In this document: in pieces, positions 1-4,975 of the stretch
Position numbering within the stretch: position 1 is the first letter of the stretch
Layout: the number at the start of each line of letters is the position of its first letter
Assembly (NCBI GenBank): GCA_945872325.1
Contig: CAMBZY010000229.1
Span: forward strand, 1-5,815
DNA from: Candidatus Kuenenia stuttgartensis
GTDB lineage: Bacteria > Planctomycetota > Planctomycetia > Isosphaerales > Isosphaeraceae
Length of the DNA stretch: 5,815 nucleotides
Direction of reading: 5' to 3'
The notes under the pieces: generated by a model
Seen by the model: the letters and a program-made list of their open reading frames with translations, nothing else
The model's database searches: none
Told to the model about the DNA's origin: nothing
Program-made: the position numbers and the translations under genes

Positions 1-561
1 CAGCGTTCTGAAGTTCCAGAATCCGCCCGCAAGGAATTTGACAGCCTTCTGAAACTGATGGATGAAAATGGTGACAAAGCTCTAAGTAGAGGCGAGTTGC
101 AGGCATCAGGCGCAAAGCTTCAGAAAATATTTGCAGCCAATGCTCCGCAGGGTCAGCCGTCGGAATCAGGCCCGATGATGAATGCGGAACGGCTCAAACG
201 GCTCGATAAAAATGGTGATGGCTTAATCAGCAAGGACGAATTTCCGAACGGACCTCCACCGTTTTTTGATCGGTTTGACCTGAATAAAGATGGCAAGATT
301 GGTCCTGTTGAGCTTCAGGCCATGGTCTCATCGAAGCCCATTTCCGCAAACGCTGGGCCTGGGAATGATCCGGAGAGTCGTTTGAAGCAGATGGACAAGA
401 ATTCCGACGGGAAAATCAGTCGCCAGGAATGGGCGGGTGCAGAAGGGATGTTCAAGCGGATGGATAAGGACGGCGATGGCTCTCTATCAGAGGCTGAGCA
501 GAAGAATGCTGTGAATGCGATGAAAAAGGCCGCTGAGAAATCGAAGAAAAAGGCCGAATAA
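1..561 (+). CDS. EF-hand calcium-binding protein, 5'-truncated by the window edge
   Basis: The frame is open from base 1 to the TAA at 559-561, giving 186 residues with the N-terminus missing. The ATG at 58 is not the true start, because it lies inside the first EF-hand: its entering helix is encoded upstream and the loop begins at the next codon. Five 12-residue loops of the D-x-[DN]-x-D-x-x-x-x-x-x-E type are visible at in-window residues 21-32, 69-80, 93-104, 132-143 and 155-166. Loop 1 has Lys instead of the usual Gly at position 6; the other four have Gly. Loops 2-3 and 4-5 are spaced 23-24 residues apart like paired hands, leaving loop 1 with a partner possibly upstream. The tail is lysine-rich. 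By family the protein should bind calcium; its target is unknown. Export is plausible but the signal region is outside the window. Confidence 0.9.
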   Translation, partial: QRSEVPESARKEFDSLLKLMDENGDKALSRGELQASGAKLQKIFAANAPQGQPSESGPMMNAERLKRLDKNGDGLISKDEFPNGPPPFFDRFDLNKDGKIGPVELQAMVSSKPISANAGPGNDPESRLKQMDKNSDGKISRQEWAGAEGMFKRMDKDGDGSLSEAEQKNAVNAMKKAAEKSKKKAE

Positions 562-582
562 TTGGTTGTGAACGAACCAATT
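560..582 (+). repeat. Perfect 8-bp inverted repeat at the EF-hand gene stop codon
   Basis: AATTGGTT (560-567) and AACCAATT (575-582) are exact complements around a 7-base loop. The left arm begins inside the TAA stop codon. No T-run follows, so it is a poor intrinsic terminator by itself. It could protect the transcript 3' end or bind a protein. The core TTGGT...ACCAA recurs at 1402-1414 and 1854-1868. Confidence 0.5.
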
Positions 583-592
583 CGGCTGGACA

Positions 593-621
593 TTTTCGGT
601 GGTTCGGTTGTAGGATTTAAT
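593..621 (+). promoter_or_regulatory. Weak candidate promoter for the cyclophilin gene
   Basis: TTTAAT at 616-621 matches the sigma-70 -10 consensus at five of six positions. The TTTTCG hexamer 17 bases upstream (593-598) is a poor -35. The -10 lies in a palindrome, GGATT-T-AATCC (613-623). A start near 628 would put the hairpin at 628-661 at the 5' end of the mRNA. This is suggestive only. Confidence 0.25.
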
Positions 622-627
622 CCATGT

Positions 628-661
628 GCACGGCTTGATCCCAATCCGGGTCAAGCTGTGT
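628..661 (+). other. Hairpin in the cyclophilin leader or intergenic region
   Basis: An 11-pair stem with two G-U pairs (628-638 with 651-661), a one-base bulge (T639), three C-G pairs (640-642 with 648-650) and an AATCC loop. The bases after it (TCGTTTCC) are only weakly T-rich, so it may be a weak terminator for the EF-hand gene or a 5' leader structure for the cyclophilin gene. It ends 34 bases before the Shine-Dalgarno sequence. Confidence 0.45.
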
Positions 662-695
662 CGTTTCCACCTGTGTTCTAACTGAAGGCTCACGC

Positions 696-701
696 GAGGA
701 G
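696..701 (+). promoter_or_regulatory. Ribosome-binding site that fixes the cyclophilin start
   Basis: GAGGAG at 696-701 lies 8 bases before the ATG at 710. An in-frame GTG at 701 shares its first base with this motif and has no Shine-Dalgarno sequence of its own, so the ATG is the better start. Confidence 0.75.
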
Positions 702-709
702 TGATCGGG

Positions 710-1291
710 ATGTTTCGACGCCGCACGGCCCCTAGGTTCTGGTGGTCTTGTCTTGTTCTTGGAGGACTATTGACCGCCATGAGTACTGCTGAAGCTGCCA
801 ATCCAATCGTCGTTATTGAAACCAGCAAGGGCAAAATTGAAGTGGAGCTGTTTCAGGACAAGTCTCCGATCAGTGCTGCCAACTTCTTGAAGTATGTCGA
901 TTCCAAGTACTATGACGGCTTGATCTTCCACCGCGTCATTGATGGCTTTATGGTTCAGGGCGGCGGCATGGACGCTTCCATGAAAGAGCAGAAGCCCAAT
1001 GCCCCGATCAAGAACGAAGCCGCAATCAGTGGGATCAAGAACGTTCGTGGGACTCTGGCCATGGCCCGTACCAACGTGCCTGATTCCGCCACCGCCCAGT
1101 TCTTCATCAACCTGAAGGACAACGACTTCCTGAACGCTTCCCCAGGTAATGCTGGTTACGCTGCGTTCGGCAAAGTGGTTTCCGGCATGGAAGTTGTGGA
1201 CACAATTGCCAAGGTTAAAACCGCCTCTCGCGGCTTCCATGGCGACGTTCCGGTCGAAAATATCAGTATCGTTTCCGTCAAACGGAAGTGA
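710..1291 (+). CDS. Exported cyclophilin-type peptidyl-prolyl cis-trans isomerase
   Basis: 193 residues from the ATG with a well-spaced GAGGAG. The N-terminus is a classic signal peptide: basic FRRR, a hydrophobic stretch (about residues 10-24) and a likely AEA/AN cleavage after residue 29, so the enzyme should act outside the cytoplasmic membrane. The rest is one cyclophilin domain. FHRVI carries the catalytic Arg75, followed by GFMVQGG (Phe80, Met81, Gln83); AQFFI gives Gln130, Phe131 and Phe132; AAFGKV closes the fold. The position equal to Trp121 of human cyclophilin A is Phe140, as in E. coli cyclophilins, a change known to weaken cyclosporin binding. The family isomerises Xaa-Pro bonds in folding proteins. 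Length fits a bacterial single-domain enzyme of the PpiA type. No operon partner is evident; 178 bases follow before fdxA. Confidence 0.97.
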   Translation: MFRRRTAPRFWWSCLVLGGLLTAMSTAEAANPIVVIETSKGKIEVELFQDKSPISAANFLKYVDSKYYDGLIFHRVIDGFMVQGGGMDASMKEQKPNAPIKNEAAISGIKNVRGTLAMARTNVPDSATAQFFINLKDNDFLNASPGNAGYAAFGKVVSGMEVVDTIAKVKTASRGFHGDVPVENISIVSVKRK

Positions 1292-1294
1292 TTT
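1270..1294 (+). terminator. Possible weak terminator over the cyclophilin stop codon
   Basis: Arms 1270-1278 and 1282-1290 form nine pairs (two G-U) around a CAA triloop, with an exact TTCCGT/ACGGAA core. The right arm includes the first two bases of the TGA stop. Only ATTT follows, so termination would be weak; it may instead stabilise the 3' end. Confidence 0.35.
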
Positions 1295-1303
1295 GAGTGG
1301 TCC

Positions 1304-1356
1304 AGCAGGTGATCGACTTATTCCGGAAATCCGGTTGAATACCGAAATCGCCTGCT
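1304..1356 (+). other. Long-range stem between the cyclophilin gene and fdxA
   Basis: AGCAGGTGAT (1304-1313) pairs with ATCGCCTGCT (1347-1356) through ten pairs with one T-G wobble. The 33-base interior holds a CCGG-AAAT-CCGG element (1323-1334) that can form a small inner helix. No T-run follows. It may be a structured 3' untranslated region or a small RNA element; I recognise no known family. Confidence 0.4.
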
Positions 1357-1383
1357 TGACCCAGACTGCGTGTTGCATATTCT
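1356..1383 (+). promoter_or_regulatory. Candidate sigma-70 promoter for fdxA
   Basis: TTGACC (1356-1361, five of six to TTGACA) and TATTCT (1378-1383, four of six to TATAAT) are 16 bases apart. Transcription would begin near 1390, leaving an 80-base leader that contains the inverted repeat at 1398-1418. A weaker alternative is TTGCAT (1373-1378) with TATTGT (1396-1401) at 17 bases; the repeat would then overlap the -10 and start site. Confidence 0.4.
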
Positions 1384-1397
1384 CAAGGTAGACTGTA

Positions 1398-1418
1398 TTG
1401 TTGGTCGAAGACCAATAA
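1398..1418 (+). promoter_or_regulatory. Inverted repeat TTGGTC-GAA-GACCAA in the fdxA leader
   Basis: A nine-pair stem (1398-1406 with 1410-1418, one G-T pair) has a GAA triloop; the inner six pairs are perfect. It lies 52 bases before the fdxA ATG, in the leader or over the promoter, and no T-run follows. It is 12 of 15 identical to the repeat at 1854-1868, so a protein operator or an RNA element are both possible. Function is inferred from position only. Confidence 0.45.
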
Positions 1419-1469
1419 CGAATATGGTCATCACTCATCCAATTAAGCATTGTCATAGGAGCATGGTGA

Positions 1470-1781
1470 ATGGCTCACGTCGTCGCCGAGCCTTGCTTTG
1501 ATTGCAAGTACACAGATTGCGTTGTGGTTTGTCCTGTCGACTGTTTCTATGAAGGTCCGCAGATGCTCTTCATCAATCCTGATGAATGCATTGACTGCGA
1601 AGCCTGCGTTCCGGAATGCCCGGTCGCTGCTATCTTCCATACAGACAATCTGCCTGACGAATGGAAAGAGTTCACCGAACTCAACAGTGAAATGACTGTT
1701 GGGCAACCCGGCGTGCTCGCCACTCTGAACGAAAAGAAGGACGCGCTGGAAGGCGAATCCTGTACAAAAGCTGCAGGTTGA
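1470..1781 (+). CDS. fdxA: Seven-iron ferredoxin ([3Fe-4S][4Fe-4S], FdxA type)
   Basis: 103 residues; AGGAG (1457-1461) is 8 bases before the ATG. All nine cysteines of the Azotobacter ferredoxin I pattern are present, shifted by one: Cys9, 12, 17, 21, 25, 40, 43, 46 and 50. By homology Cys9, Cys17 and Cys50 bind the [3Fe-4S] cluster and Cys21, Cys40, Cys43 and Cys46 the [4Fe-4S] cluster, with Cys12 and Cys25 free. The CKYTDC, CPVDCFYEGP and PDECIDC blocks are typical. The acidic C-terminal extension (about 51-103) matches this class and is shorter than in Azotobacter. It is a cytoplasmic low-potential electron carrier; the partner cannot be read from the neighbours, which are unrelated. A strong terminator follows, so it is probably transcribed alone. 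Confidence 0.97.
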   Translation: MAHVVAEPCFDCKYTDCVVVCPVDCFYEGPQMLFINPDECIDCEACVPECPVAAIFHTDNLPDEWKEFTELNSEMTVGQPGVLATLNEKKDALEGESCTKAAG

Positions 1782-1815
1782 TACTTCCCTGTTGCTTGAG
1801 TCGAGTGTAACATCC

Positions 1816-1850
1816 AAATGGCCATTCGTCGCTGACGTCTGGCCATTTTT
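1816..1850 (+). terminator. Strong intrinsic terminator of fdxA
   Basis: AAATGGCCA (1816-1824) and TGGCCATTT (1840-1848) are exact complements. Inside them CGTC (1827-1830) and GACG (1834-1837) form an upper helix with a GCT loop. The stem runs into a TTTTT tract (1846-1850). It begins 34 bases after the fdxA stop. On the minus strand only TTT follows the stem, so it works mainly on the plus strand. Confidence 0.9.
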
Positions 1851-1853
1851 CTA

Positions 1854-1868
1854 TTGGTGGAGCACCAA
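1854..1868 (+). promoter_or_regulatory. Inverted repeat enclosing the hydrolase Shine-Dalgarno
   Basis: TTGGTG (1854-1859) and CACCAA (1863-1868) are exact complements around GAG. The best Shine-Dalgarno for the ATG at 1872 is GGAG at 1859-1862, which lies in the loop and closing pairs. In mRNA the hairpin could limit or present the ribosome site. It starts three bases after the fdxA terminator T-run. Confidence 0.5.
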
Positions 1869-1871
1869 GAA

Positions 1872-2846
1872 ATGACCGAATTGCCCGACCAGACACTCGC
1901 CCAACCAGACCAGGAAAACTCAGGCCAGCGTTCGCCCTGCCCGACGCCTGCAAGCCTGCTCAAAGCCGTCTCTGATTACAACAGCAGAGCCGAAGTCAGG
2001 GTGATTCAAACCAGTCATTATCGCACCACTTGCCGCATTCTCGGCGAGGGGCCAGCTTTGATTGTCAGCCCCGGTGTAGCCTCTACTTACGAGGGTTTCA
2101 CGCTGTTTCTGAACAAGCTTTCGGAACAGTTTCGAACCATCATTTACGATTATCCAGGCGATCAGCCAAACGATCAGGCCAGACTCTCAAAAATCGGCCA
2201 TGACCAACTTGTCGAAAATTTGTTCGAAGTGATGGACAGTCTGAATATCGGCCGGGCGTTTCTGGTGGGCACCTCGTTCGGCTCCACCATCACTTTCAAG
2301 GCATTGGCACGCGACCCCAGAAGGTTCCCCAAAGCGGCTGTCCAAGGTGGCTTTGCCCGGCGCAAGTTCTCACCTGCCGAAAAGATCGGGCTAAAACTCG
2401 GGCGACTGGTTCCCGGTGATATAGGCCGACTCCCTCTGCATCAGCAAATTCTGACCTACAACAACAAAATTCATTTCCCGCCTGAAATTGACGAACGTTG
2501 GACACACTATCTCGAGCAGAATTCCAAAACGCCAATCCACTCGCTGGCACATCGCCTTGGGATGATGTCCAGACTCGACTTGCGGCCCCTCCTACCGACC
2601 ATCCAAACCCCCGTCCTGCTGGTCCAGGGCAACGAAGATCGAATCGTTCCACGCCTTTACTTTGACGAACTCCAGGCCGGCTTACCGCAAGCGCAAGCTC
2701 TTCTGGTCCCACTGGTTGGGCATCAGCCGCATTACACACATCCGGAATCCATGGCTCAGCTGATGGGCGGTTATTTTCTGGGCTGTGAGGAGCATGCAGA
2801 GTGTGCTTCACATTCGCATGAAAACGAGAAAAAGGACGAACCTTGA
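1872..2846 (+). CDS. Alpha/beta hydrolase fold protein
   Basis: 324 residues from ATG 1872 (GGAG nine bases upstream); an in-frame TTG at 1854 would add six residues but destroys the spacing. A variable polar N-terminus (1-40) precedes an alpha/beta hydrolase core. The SPGV segment (66-69) suits the oxyanion region. The nucleophile elbow is GTSFGS with Ser135, the acid is Asp256 in GNEDRIVP, and the base is His284 in VGHQPHYTHPE. The triad is complete and in order, so the protein is probably an active esterase, lipase or related hydrolase; the substrate cannot be told. A cap region lies around 160-235. There is no signal peptide, so it should be cytoplasmic. The tail (305-324) is rich in Cys, His, Glu and Lys. 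Its promoter is unclear because a strong terminator ends just upstream, and its last codons overlap the tal terminator. Confidence 0.94.
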   Translation: MTELPDQTLAQPDQENSGQRSPCPTPASLLKAVSDYNSRAEVRVIQTSHYRTTCRILGEGPALIVSPGVASTYEGFTLFLNKLSEQFRTIIYDYPGDQPNDQARLSKIGHDQLVENLFEVMDSLNIGRAFLVGTSFGSTITFKALARDPRRFPKAAVQGGFARRKFSPAEKIGLKLGRLVPGDIGRLPLHQQILTYNNKIHFPPEIDERWTHYLEQNSKTPIHSLAHRLGMMSRLDLRPLLPTIQTPVLLVQGNEDRIVPRLYFDELQAGLPQAQALLVPLVGHQPHYTHPESMAQLMGGYFLGCEEHAECASHSHENEKKDEP

Positions 2847-2860
2847 TAGGCTCGCCCTTT
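2829..2860 (-). terminator. Intrinsic terminator of tal, inside the hydrolase gene end
   Basis: Read on the minus strand, AAAGGGCGAGCCT (2860-2848) pairs along its whole length with AGGTTCGTCCTTT (2843-2831), 13 pairs including two G-U, with an ATCA loop. A T-run (2833-2829) and a further TTTT (2824-2821) follow. It lies 42 bases beyond the tal stop codon, and its stem spans the hydrolase TGA. Confidence 0.85.
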
Positions 2861-2871
2861 CGGATTTTATT
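2831..2871 (+). terminator. Weaker plus-strand face of the same hairpin, for the hydrolase
   Basis: On the plus strand the arms 2831-2843 and 2848-2860 pair with two A-C mismatches, and the TGA stop supplies three of the four loop bases. The T-rich tract (ATTTTATT, 2864-2871) starts three bases after the stem. Termination here is plausible but weaker than on the minus strand. Confidence 0.4.
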
Positions 2872-2901
2872 ACATAACCCTTTTTTAGCAATGCGATTAC
2901 A

Positions 2902-4026
2902 TCACTCGCCAGCGGCGAATGCAGCTCGTTTGTGATCGAGTCCGGCCATGAGCTTTTCGAAGGCTTTGACGAACTGCTTGATGCCGTCGTCAAGAAGAGC
3001 GTCTGTCACATCGGAAAGCTTCACACCGGCGTCAGCAACAGCCTTGAGGTCGGAGAGGGCCTTGTCAAGCCCGTCGAGCAGCTTTGGCTCAGCGGTTCCG
3101 TGATCGCGGAAAGCCTCGTATGTGGCTGGTGGAACAGTGTTTACTGTTTCAGGGCCGATTAGTTCATCGACATAGAGGGTGTCAGGATAGGCTGGATTTT
3201 TGGTGCCTGTGGAGGCCCAAAGCAGGCGCTGAACCTGGGCACCGGCGGCGGCCAGAGGGGCGAATTCGTTGGACTTGTAAAGTCTTTCGTAGACACGATA
3301 AGCGTCTTTGGCATTGGCGATGGCCGTTTTGCCTTGAAGCTCTTTATGGTCTGGCTTGTTCTTCTCCAGCCAGGCATCGACGGTGCTGTCGATCCGTGAG
3401 ACGAAGAAGCTGGCCACGCTGGAGACGTGTCCCAGAGCCTTGCCTTCAGCATGACGACGCTTGAGGGCACGAATGTGTGCGAGGGCGACCTTTTCATAGG
3501 CTTCCACGCTGAAAAGCAGTGTCACGTTGACATTCATGCCTTCGTAAAGGGCTTCTTCGATGGCAGGCAGACCCTCGGCGGTGCCGGGGATTTTGATCAT
3601 CGTGTTGGGCCGATTGAGGGCATTCCAAAGCCGGCGGGCTTCGCTGAGTGTCTGGTGGCTATCGCGGGCCAGCAGGGGAGAGACTTCCAGGCTGACGTAT
3701 CCATCGAGTGCCCGGCTGGCATCGTAGACAGGCCTGAAAAGGTCGAGAGCGGCTTGGATATCAGCCACGGTCAGGGCGTCGTAAATCTCTTGGGTACCAG
3801 CACCTGCGCGAGCATGCTTGCGAATGTCGTCATCGTAATCGCTGCCTTCGCTGAAGGCTTTGTCGAAGATGGACGGGTTGGAGGTCATGCCCTGAAGGCC
3901 ATCGTCGGTGATGAGTTTGGCCAGATTGCCGCTCGTGATCAGGGATCGACTGATGTTGTCGAGCCAGAGACTTTGGCCAAGATTTTGGGTGGCTTGAAGA
4001 ATGCTGCTGCCTTTAGACGTCGCCAT
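2902..4026 (-). CDS. tal: Transaldolase
   Basis: 374 residues, the usual size of the longer bacterial transaldolase subfamily found without a fused isomerase. It moves a dihydroxyacetone unit between sedoheptulose-7-phosphate and glyceraldehyde-3-phosphate in the cytoplasmic non-oxidative pentose phosphate pathway. The TIM-barrel landmarks are in order: WLDN with Asp23, GMTSNPSIF (46-54), SLEVSP with Glu114, MIKIPGT with the Schiff-base Lys145, NVTLLF (167-172), HVSSVASFFVSRID (200-213), and the subfamily block LLWASTGTKNPAY (268-280) followed by DELIGPETVNT (287-297). The start is the ATG of MATSKG; the Shine-Dalgarno is poor (GAGA-like bases at 4036-4033, six before the start). It is convergent with the hydrolase and divergent from the gene at 4420. 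No other pentose phosphate gene is in view. Confidence 0.98.
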   Translation of the reverse strand: MATSKGSSILQATQNLGQSLWLDNISRSLITSGNLAKLITDDGLQGMTSNPSIFDKAFSEGSDYDDDIRKHARAGAGTQEIYDALTVADIQAALDLFRPVYDASRALDGYVSLEVSPLLARDSHQTLSEARRLWNALNRPNTMIKIPGTAEGLPAIEEALYEGMNVNVTLLFSVEAYEKVALAHIRALKRRHAEGKALGHVSSVASFFVSRIDSTVDAWLEKNKPDHKELQGKTAIANAKDAYRVYERLYKSNEFAPLAAAGAQVQRLLWASTGTKNPAYPDTLYVDELIGPETVNTVPPATYEAFRDHGTAEPKLLDGLDKALSDLKAVADAGVKLSDVTDALLDDGIKQFVKAFEKLMAGLDHKRAAFAAGE

Positions 4027-4128
4027 GATGGGTCTCTACTCTCCCAGTGAGCAATTCTGAAAACGGGCGTTTGAATGAACACGAACGCTTGAGGATTCTG
4101 CGCTTTGGTGTCCAAGGGTGAAGCCTCT

Positions 4129-4159
4129 AATATAACAAAAAAACTTTGTGAATCACCAA
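4129..4159 (-). promoter_or_regulatory. Candidate tal promoter
   Basis: On the minus strand TTGGTG (4159-4154) and TTATAT (4135-4130) are 18 bases apart. An alternative -35 is TTCACA (4152-4147, five of six) paired with a poor -10 at 4129-4124. Either gives a leader of roughly 90-100 bases. The intervening DNA is a T-run on this strand. The same A/T block also looks promoter-like on the plus strand. Confidence 0.35.
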
Positions 4160-4202
4160 ACCTTCCTGTCGTAATGGTCGAATAGAAAGATGAGATAAAT
4201 CC

Positions 4203-4293
4203 GATTGTGCCATGGATTGTGCGAATTGACCGACGTGTCAATTTTTCAACAATTCCTGATTGTGAGAGAGTTTAATCGCTGAATCACGATTGT
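4203..4293 (+). repeat. Four GATTGT repeats upstream of the secreted-protein promoter
   Basis: GATTGTGC occurs at 4203-4210 and 4215-4222 (12 bases apart), GATTGTGA at 4258-4265 and GATTGTTC at 4288-4295; the last overlaps the putative -35. All face the same way. GAATCAC also occurs twice (4150/4151-4156 region and 4281-4287). The layout resembles tandem sites for an activator, but no regulator is recognised. Confidence 0.45.
4224..4246 (+). terminator. Hairpin with T-run in the intergenic region
   Basis: AATTGAC (4224-4230) and GTCAATT (4237-4243) are perfect complements around CGACGT, and the run TTTTT spans 4242-4246. This is the form of a short intrinsic terminator on the plus strand, yet no plus-strand gene lies upstream before the hydrolase. 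It may end an unannotated small transcript or be a regulatory site. Confidence 0.4.
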
Positions 4294-4318
4294 TCCCTTA
4301 AGGCCATTCGCCTATAAT
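4290..4318 (+). promoter_or_regulatory. Sigma-70 promoter of the secreted-protein gene
   Basis: TATAAT at 4313-4318 is a perfect -10 box. TTGTTC (4290-4295) lies 17 bases upstream; it keeps the TTG but is otherwise a weak -35, as expected for an activator-assisted promoter. A 5-bp inverted repeat CCATT/AATGG (4304-4308, 4316-4320) brackets the -10. Transcription should start near 4325. Confidence 0.65.
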
Positions 4319-4419
4319 GGATTGAGCAGATTTGGCAAGCGGATGAAGATGGTTGCCTGAACTGAGGCGGAAGAGCTTCAAAAAAGTCGGCTGCGGAATT
4401 CTTCAGGAGGGCGGAAATC

Positions 4420-4908
4420 ATGCGACGCAATGTTTTGACAGGCCTAATTTTATGTGCTGGAATCTCGACATTGATGTCGACCGTATCCGCCCAGGGCATG
4501 CCCGGAATGGGCGCGGGGGGGATTGGTGGTGTCGCTGCAGATCCGTTCACCGGCTATTACAGCTGGTTTCTGCCGCGTCAGGCTGCGATGGCGGCACAAA
4601 CGACTGTGGGCAATCAATTGAACATGTACACGTCTGACCGGGTGGCCAGTCAGAATATGCCTCAGAGCAATATTGGGAATCTGGACCTAGCCGGCCTTGG
4701 CCTTGCAGGCGCCAATGTTCCGAGCATTGATTCGGATGCTCCACGCAACCCTCGTCCACGGCTTTCATCCACTGGCCCGATTGTGGAAAATGCTATGGGC
4801 AAAGGGCTTGGCCGATATCATGAGCGAGCTGGAAGCTATTATCCAACCATGCGCAGAGGCACGTTCGCGAACCCTGGCCTGCCACCAAGCCGCCGTGGTG
4901 GTCGTTGA
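4420..4908 (+). CDS. Small exported protein of unknown function
   Basis: 162 residues; a complete AGGAGG nine bases before the ATG and a consensus TATAAT upstream make this a well-expressed gene on sequence grounds. I do not recognise the family. Residues 1-24 form a signal peptide (RR, hydrophobic core about 5-19, VSA/QG cleavage), so the mature form is periplasmic or surface-located. The mature N-terminus is Gly- and Met-rich (26-38), followed by an aromatic block GYYSWFLPRQAAMAAQ (45-60), which looks like the conserved core. The middle (85-115) is rich in Leu, Gly, Asn and Pro; the C-terminus is basic with YYPTMRRG (140-147) and ends PPSRRGGR. There is no transmembrane helix after the signal and no cysteine in the mature chain, so no disulfides. 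A structural or envelope role is only a guess. The next gene follows after 67 bases. Confidence 0.82.
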   Translation: MRRNVLTGLILCAGISTLMSTVSAQGMPGMGAGGIGGVAADPFTGYYSWFLPRQAAMAAQTTVGNQLNMYTSDRVASQNMPQSNIGNLDLAGLGLAGANVPSIDSDAPRNPRPRLSSTGPIVENAMGKGLGRYHERAGSYYPTMRRGTFANPGLPPSRRGGR

Positions 4909-4920
4909 TCGACAACTTTT
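4904..4920 (+). other. Short hairpin plus TTTT at the stop codon
   Basis: GTTG (4904-4907) and CAAC (4913-4916) pair around a five-base loop and TTTT follows; the stop TGA is split between arm and loop. Four pairs are too few for a reliable terminator, so read-through into the next gene is likely. Confidence 0.2.
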
Positions 4921-4960
4921 GAAATGATCTTGACCACCTTGATTTGAACTCATTGAAAAA

Positions 4961-4973
4961 GATCTCAAAGATC
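4961..4973 (+). other. Small inverted repeat in place of a Shine-Dalgarno
   Basis: GATCT (4961-4965) and AGATC (4969-4973) are perfect complements around CAA and end two bases before the ATG at 4976. No good Shine-Dalgarno is present, so initiation may be weak, leaderless-like or coupled to other signals. Confidence 0.35.
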
Positions 4974-4975
4974 CC

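Larger units (their letters stand above)
4027..4419. other. 393-bp divergent intergenic region between tal and the secreted-protein gene
   Basis: No gene is supported here. From left to right it holds the tal leader with a small GCGTT/AACGC inverted repeat (4067-4088), an A/T-rich stretch with promoter-like motifs on both strands (4128-4160), four GATTGT repeats (4203-4293), a hairpin with a T-run (4224-4246), a consensus -10 box for the plus-strand gene (4313-4318), and an approximately 95-base leader ending in a full AGGAGG (4405-4410). Confidence 0.7.

Noticed and set aside
58..60. ATG 58 as start of the EF-hand gene
   Set aside because: It directly precedes the first calcium-binding loop and the frame is open upstream, encoding the entering helix of that EF-hand.
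701..703. GTG as start of the cyclophilin gene
   Set aside because: It overlaps the GAGGAG motif that is ideally spaced for ATG 710, and the added residues do not improve the signal peptide.
767..1456. Long minus-strand open frame (229 codons) opposite the cyclophilin gene
   Set aside because: It is antisense to a clear cyclophilin, its translation shows no recognisable domain, and no Shine-Dalgarno supports it.
1854..1856. TTG as start of the hydrolase
   Set aside because: It sits inside the hairpin, three bases after the terminator T-run, with no upstream Shine-Dalgarno; ATG 1872 has GGAG at nine bases.
3427..4050. Long plus-strand open frame (207 codons) opposite tal
   Set aside because: It is a mirror of the tal codons on the other strand; tal has full family motifs and this frame has none.
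4444..4455. Possible lipobox at Cys12 of the small exported protein
   Set aside because: The residues before the Cys (Leu-Ile-Leu) do not fit the usual small residue at -1, and the position is too early; the VSA/QG signal peptidase I site is better.
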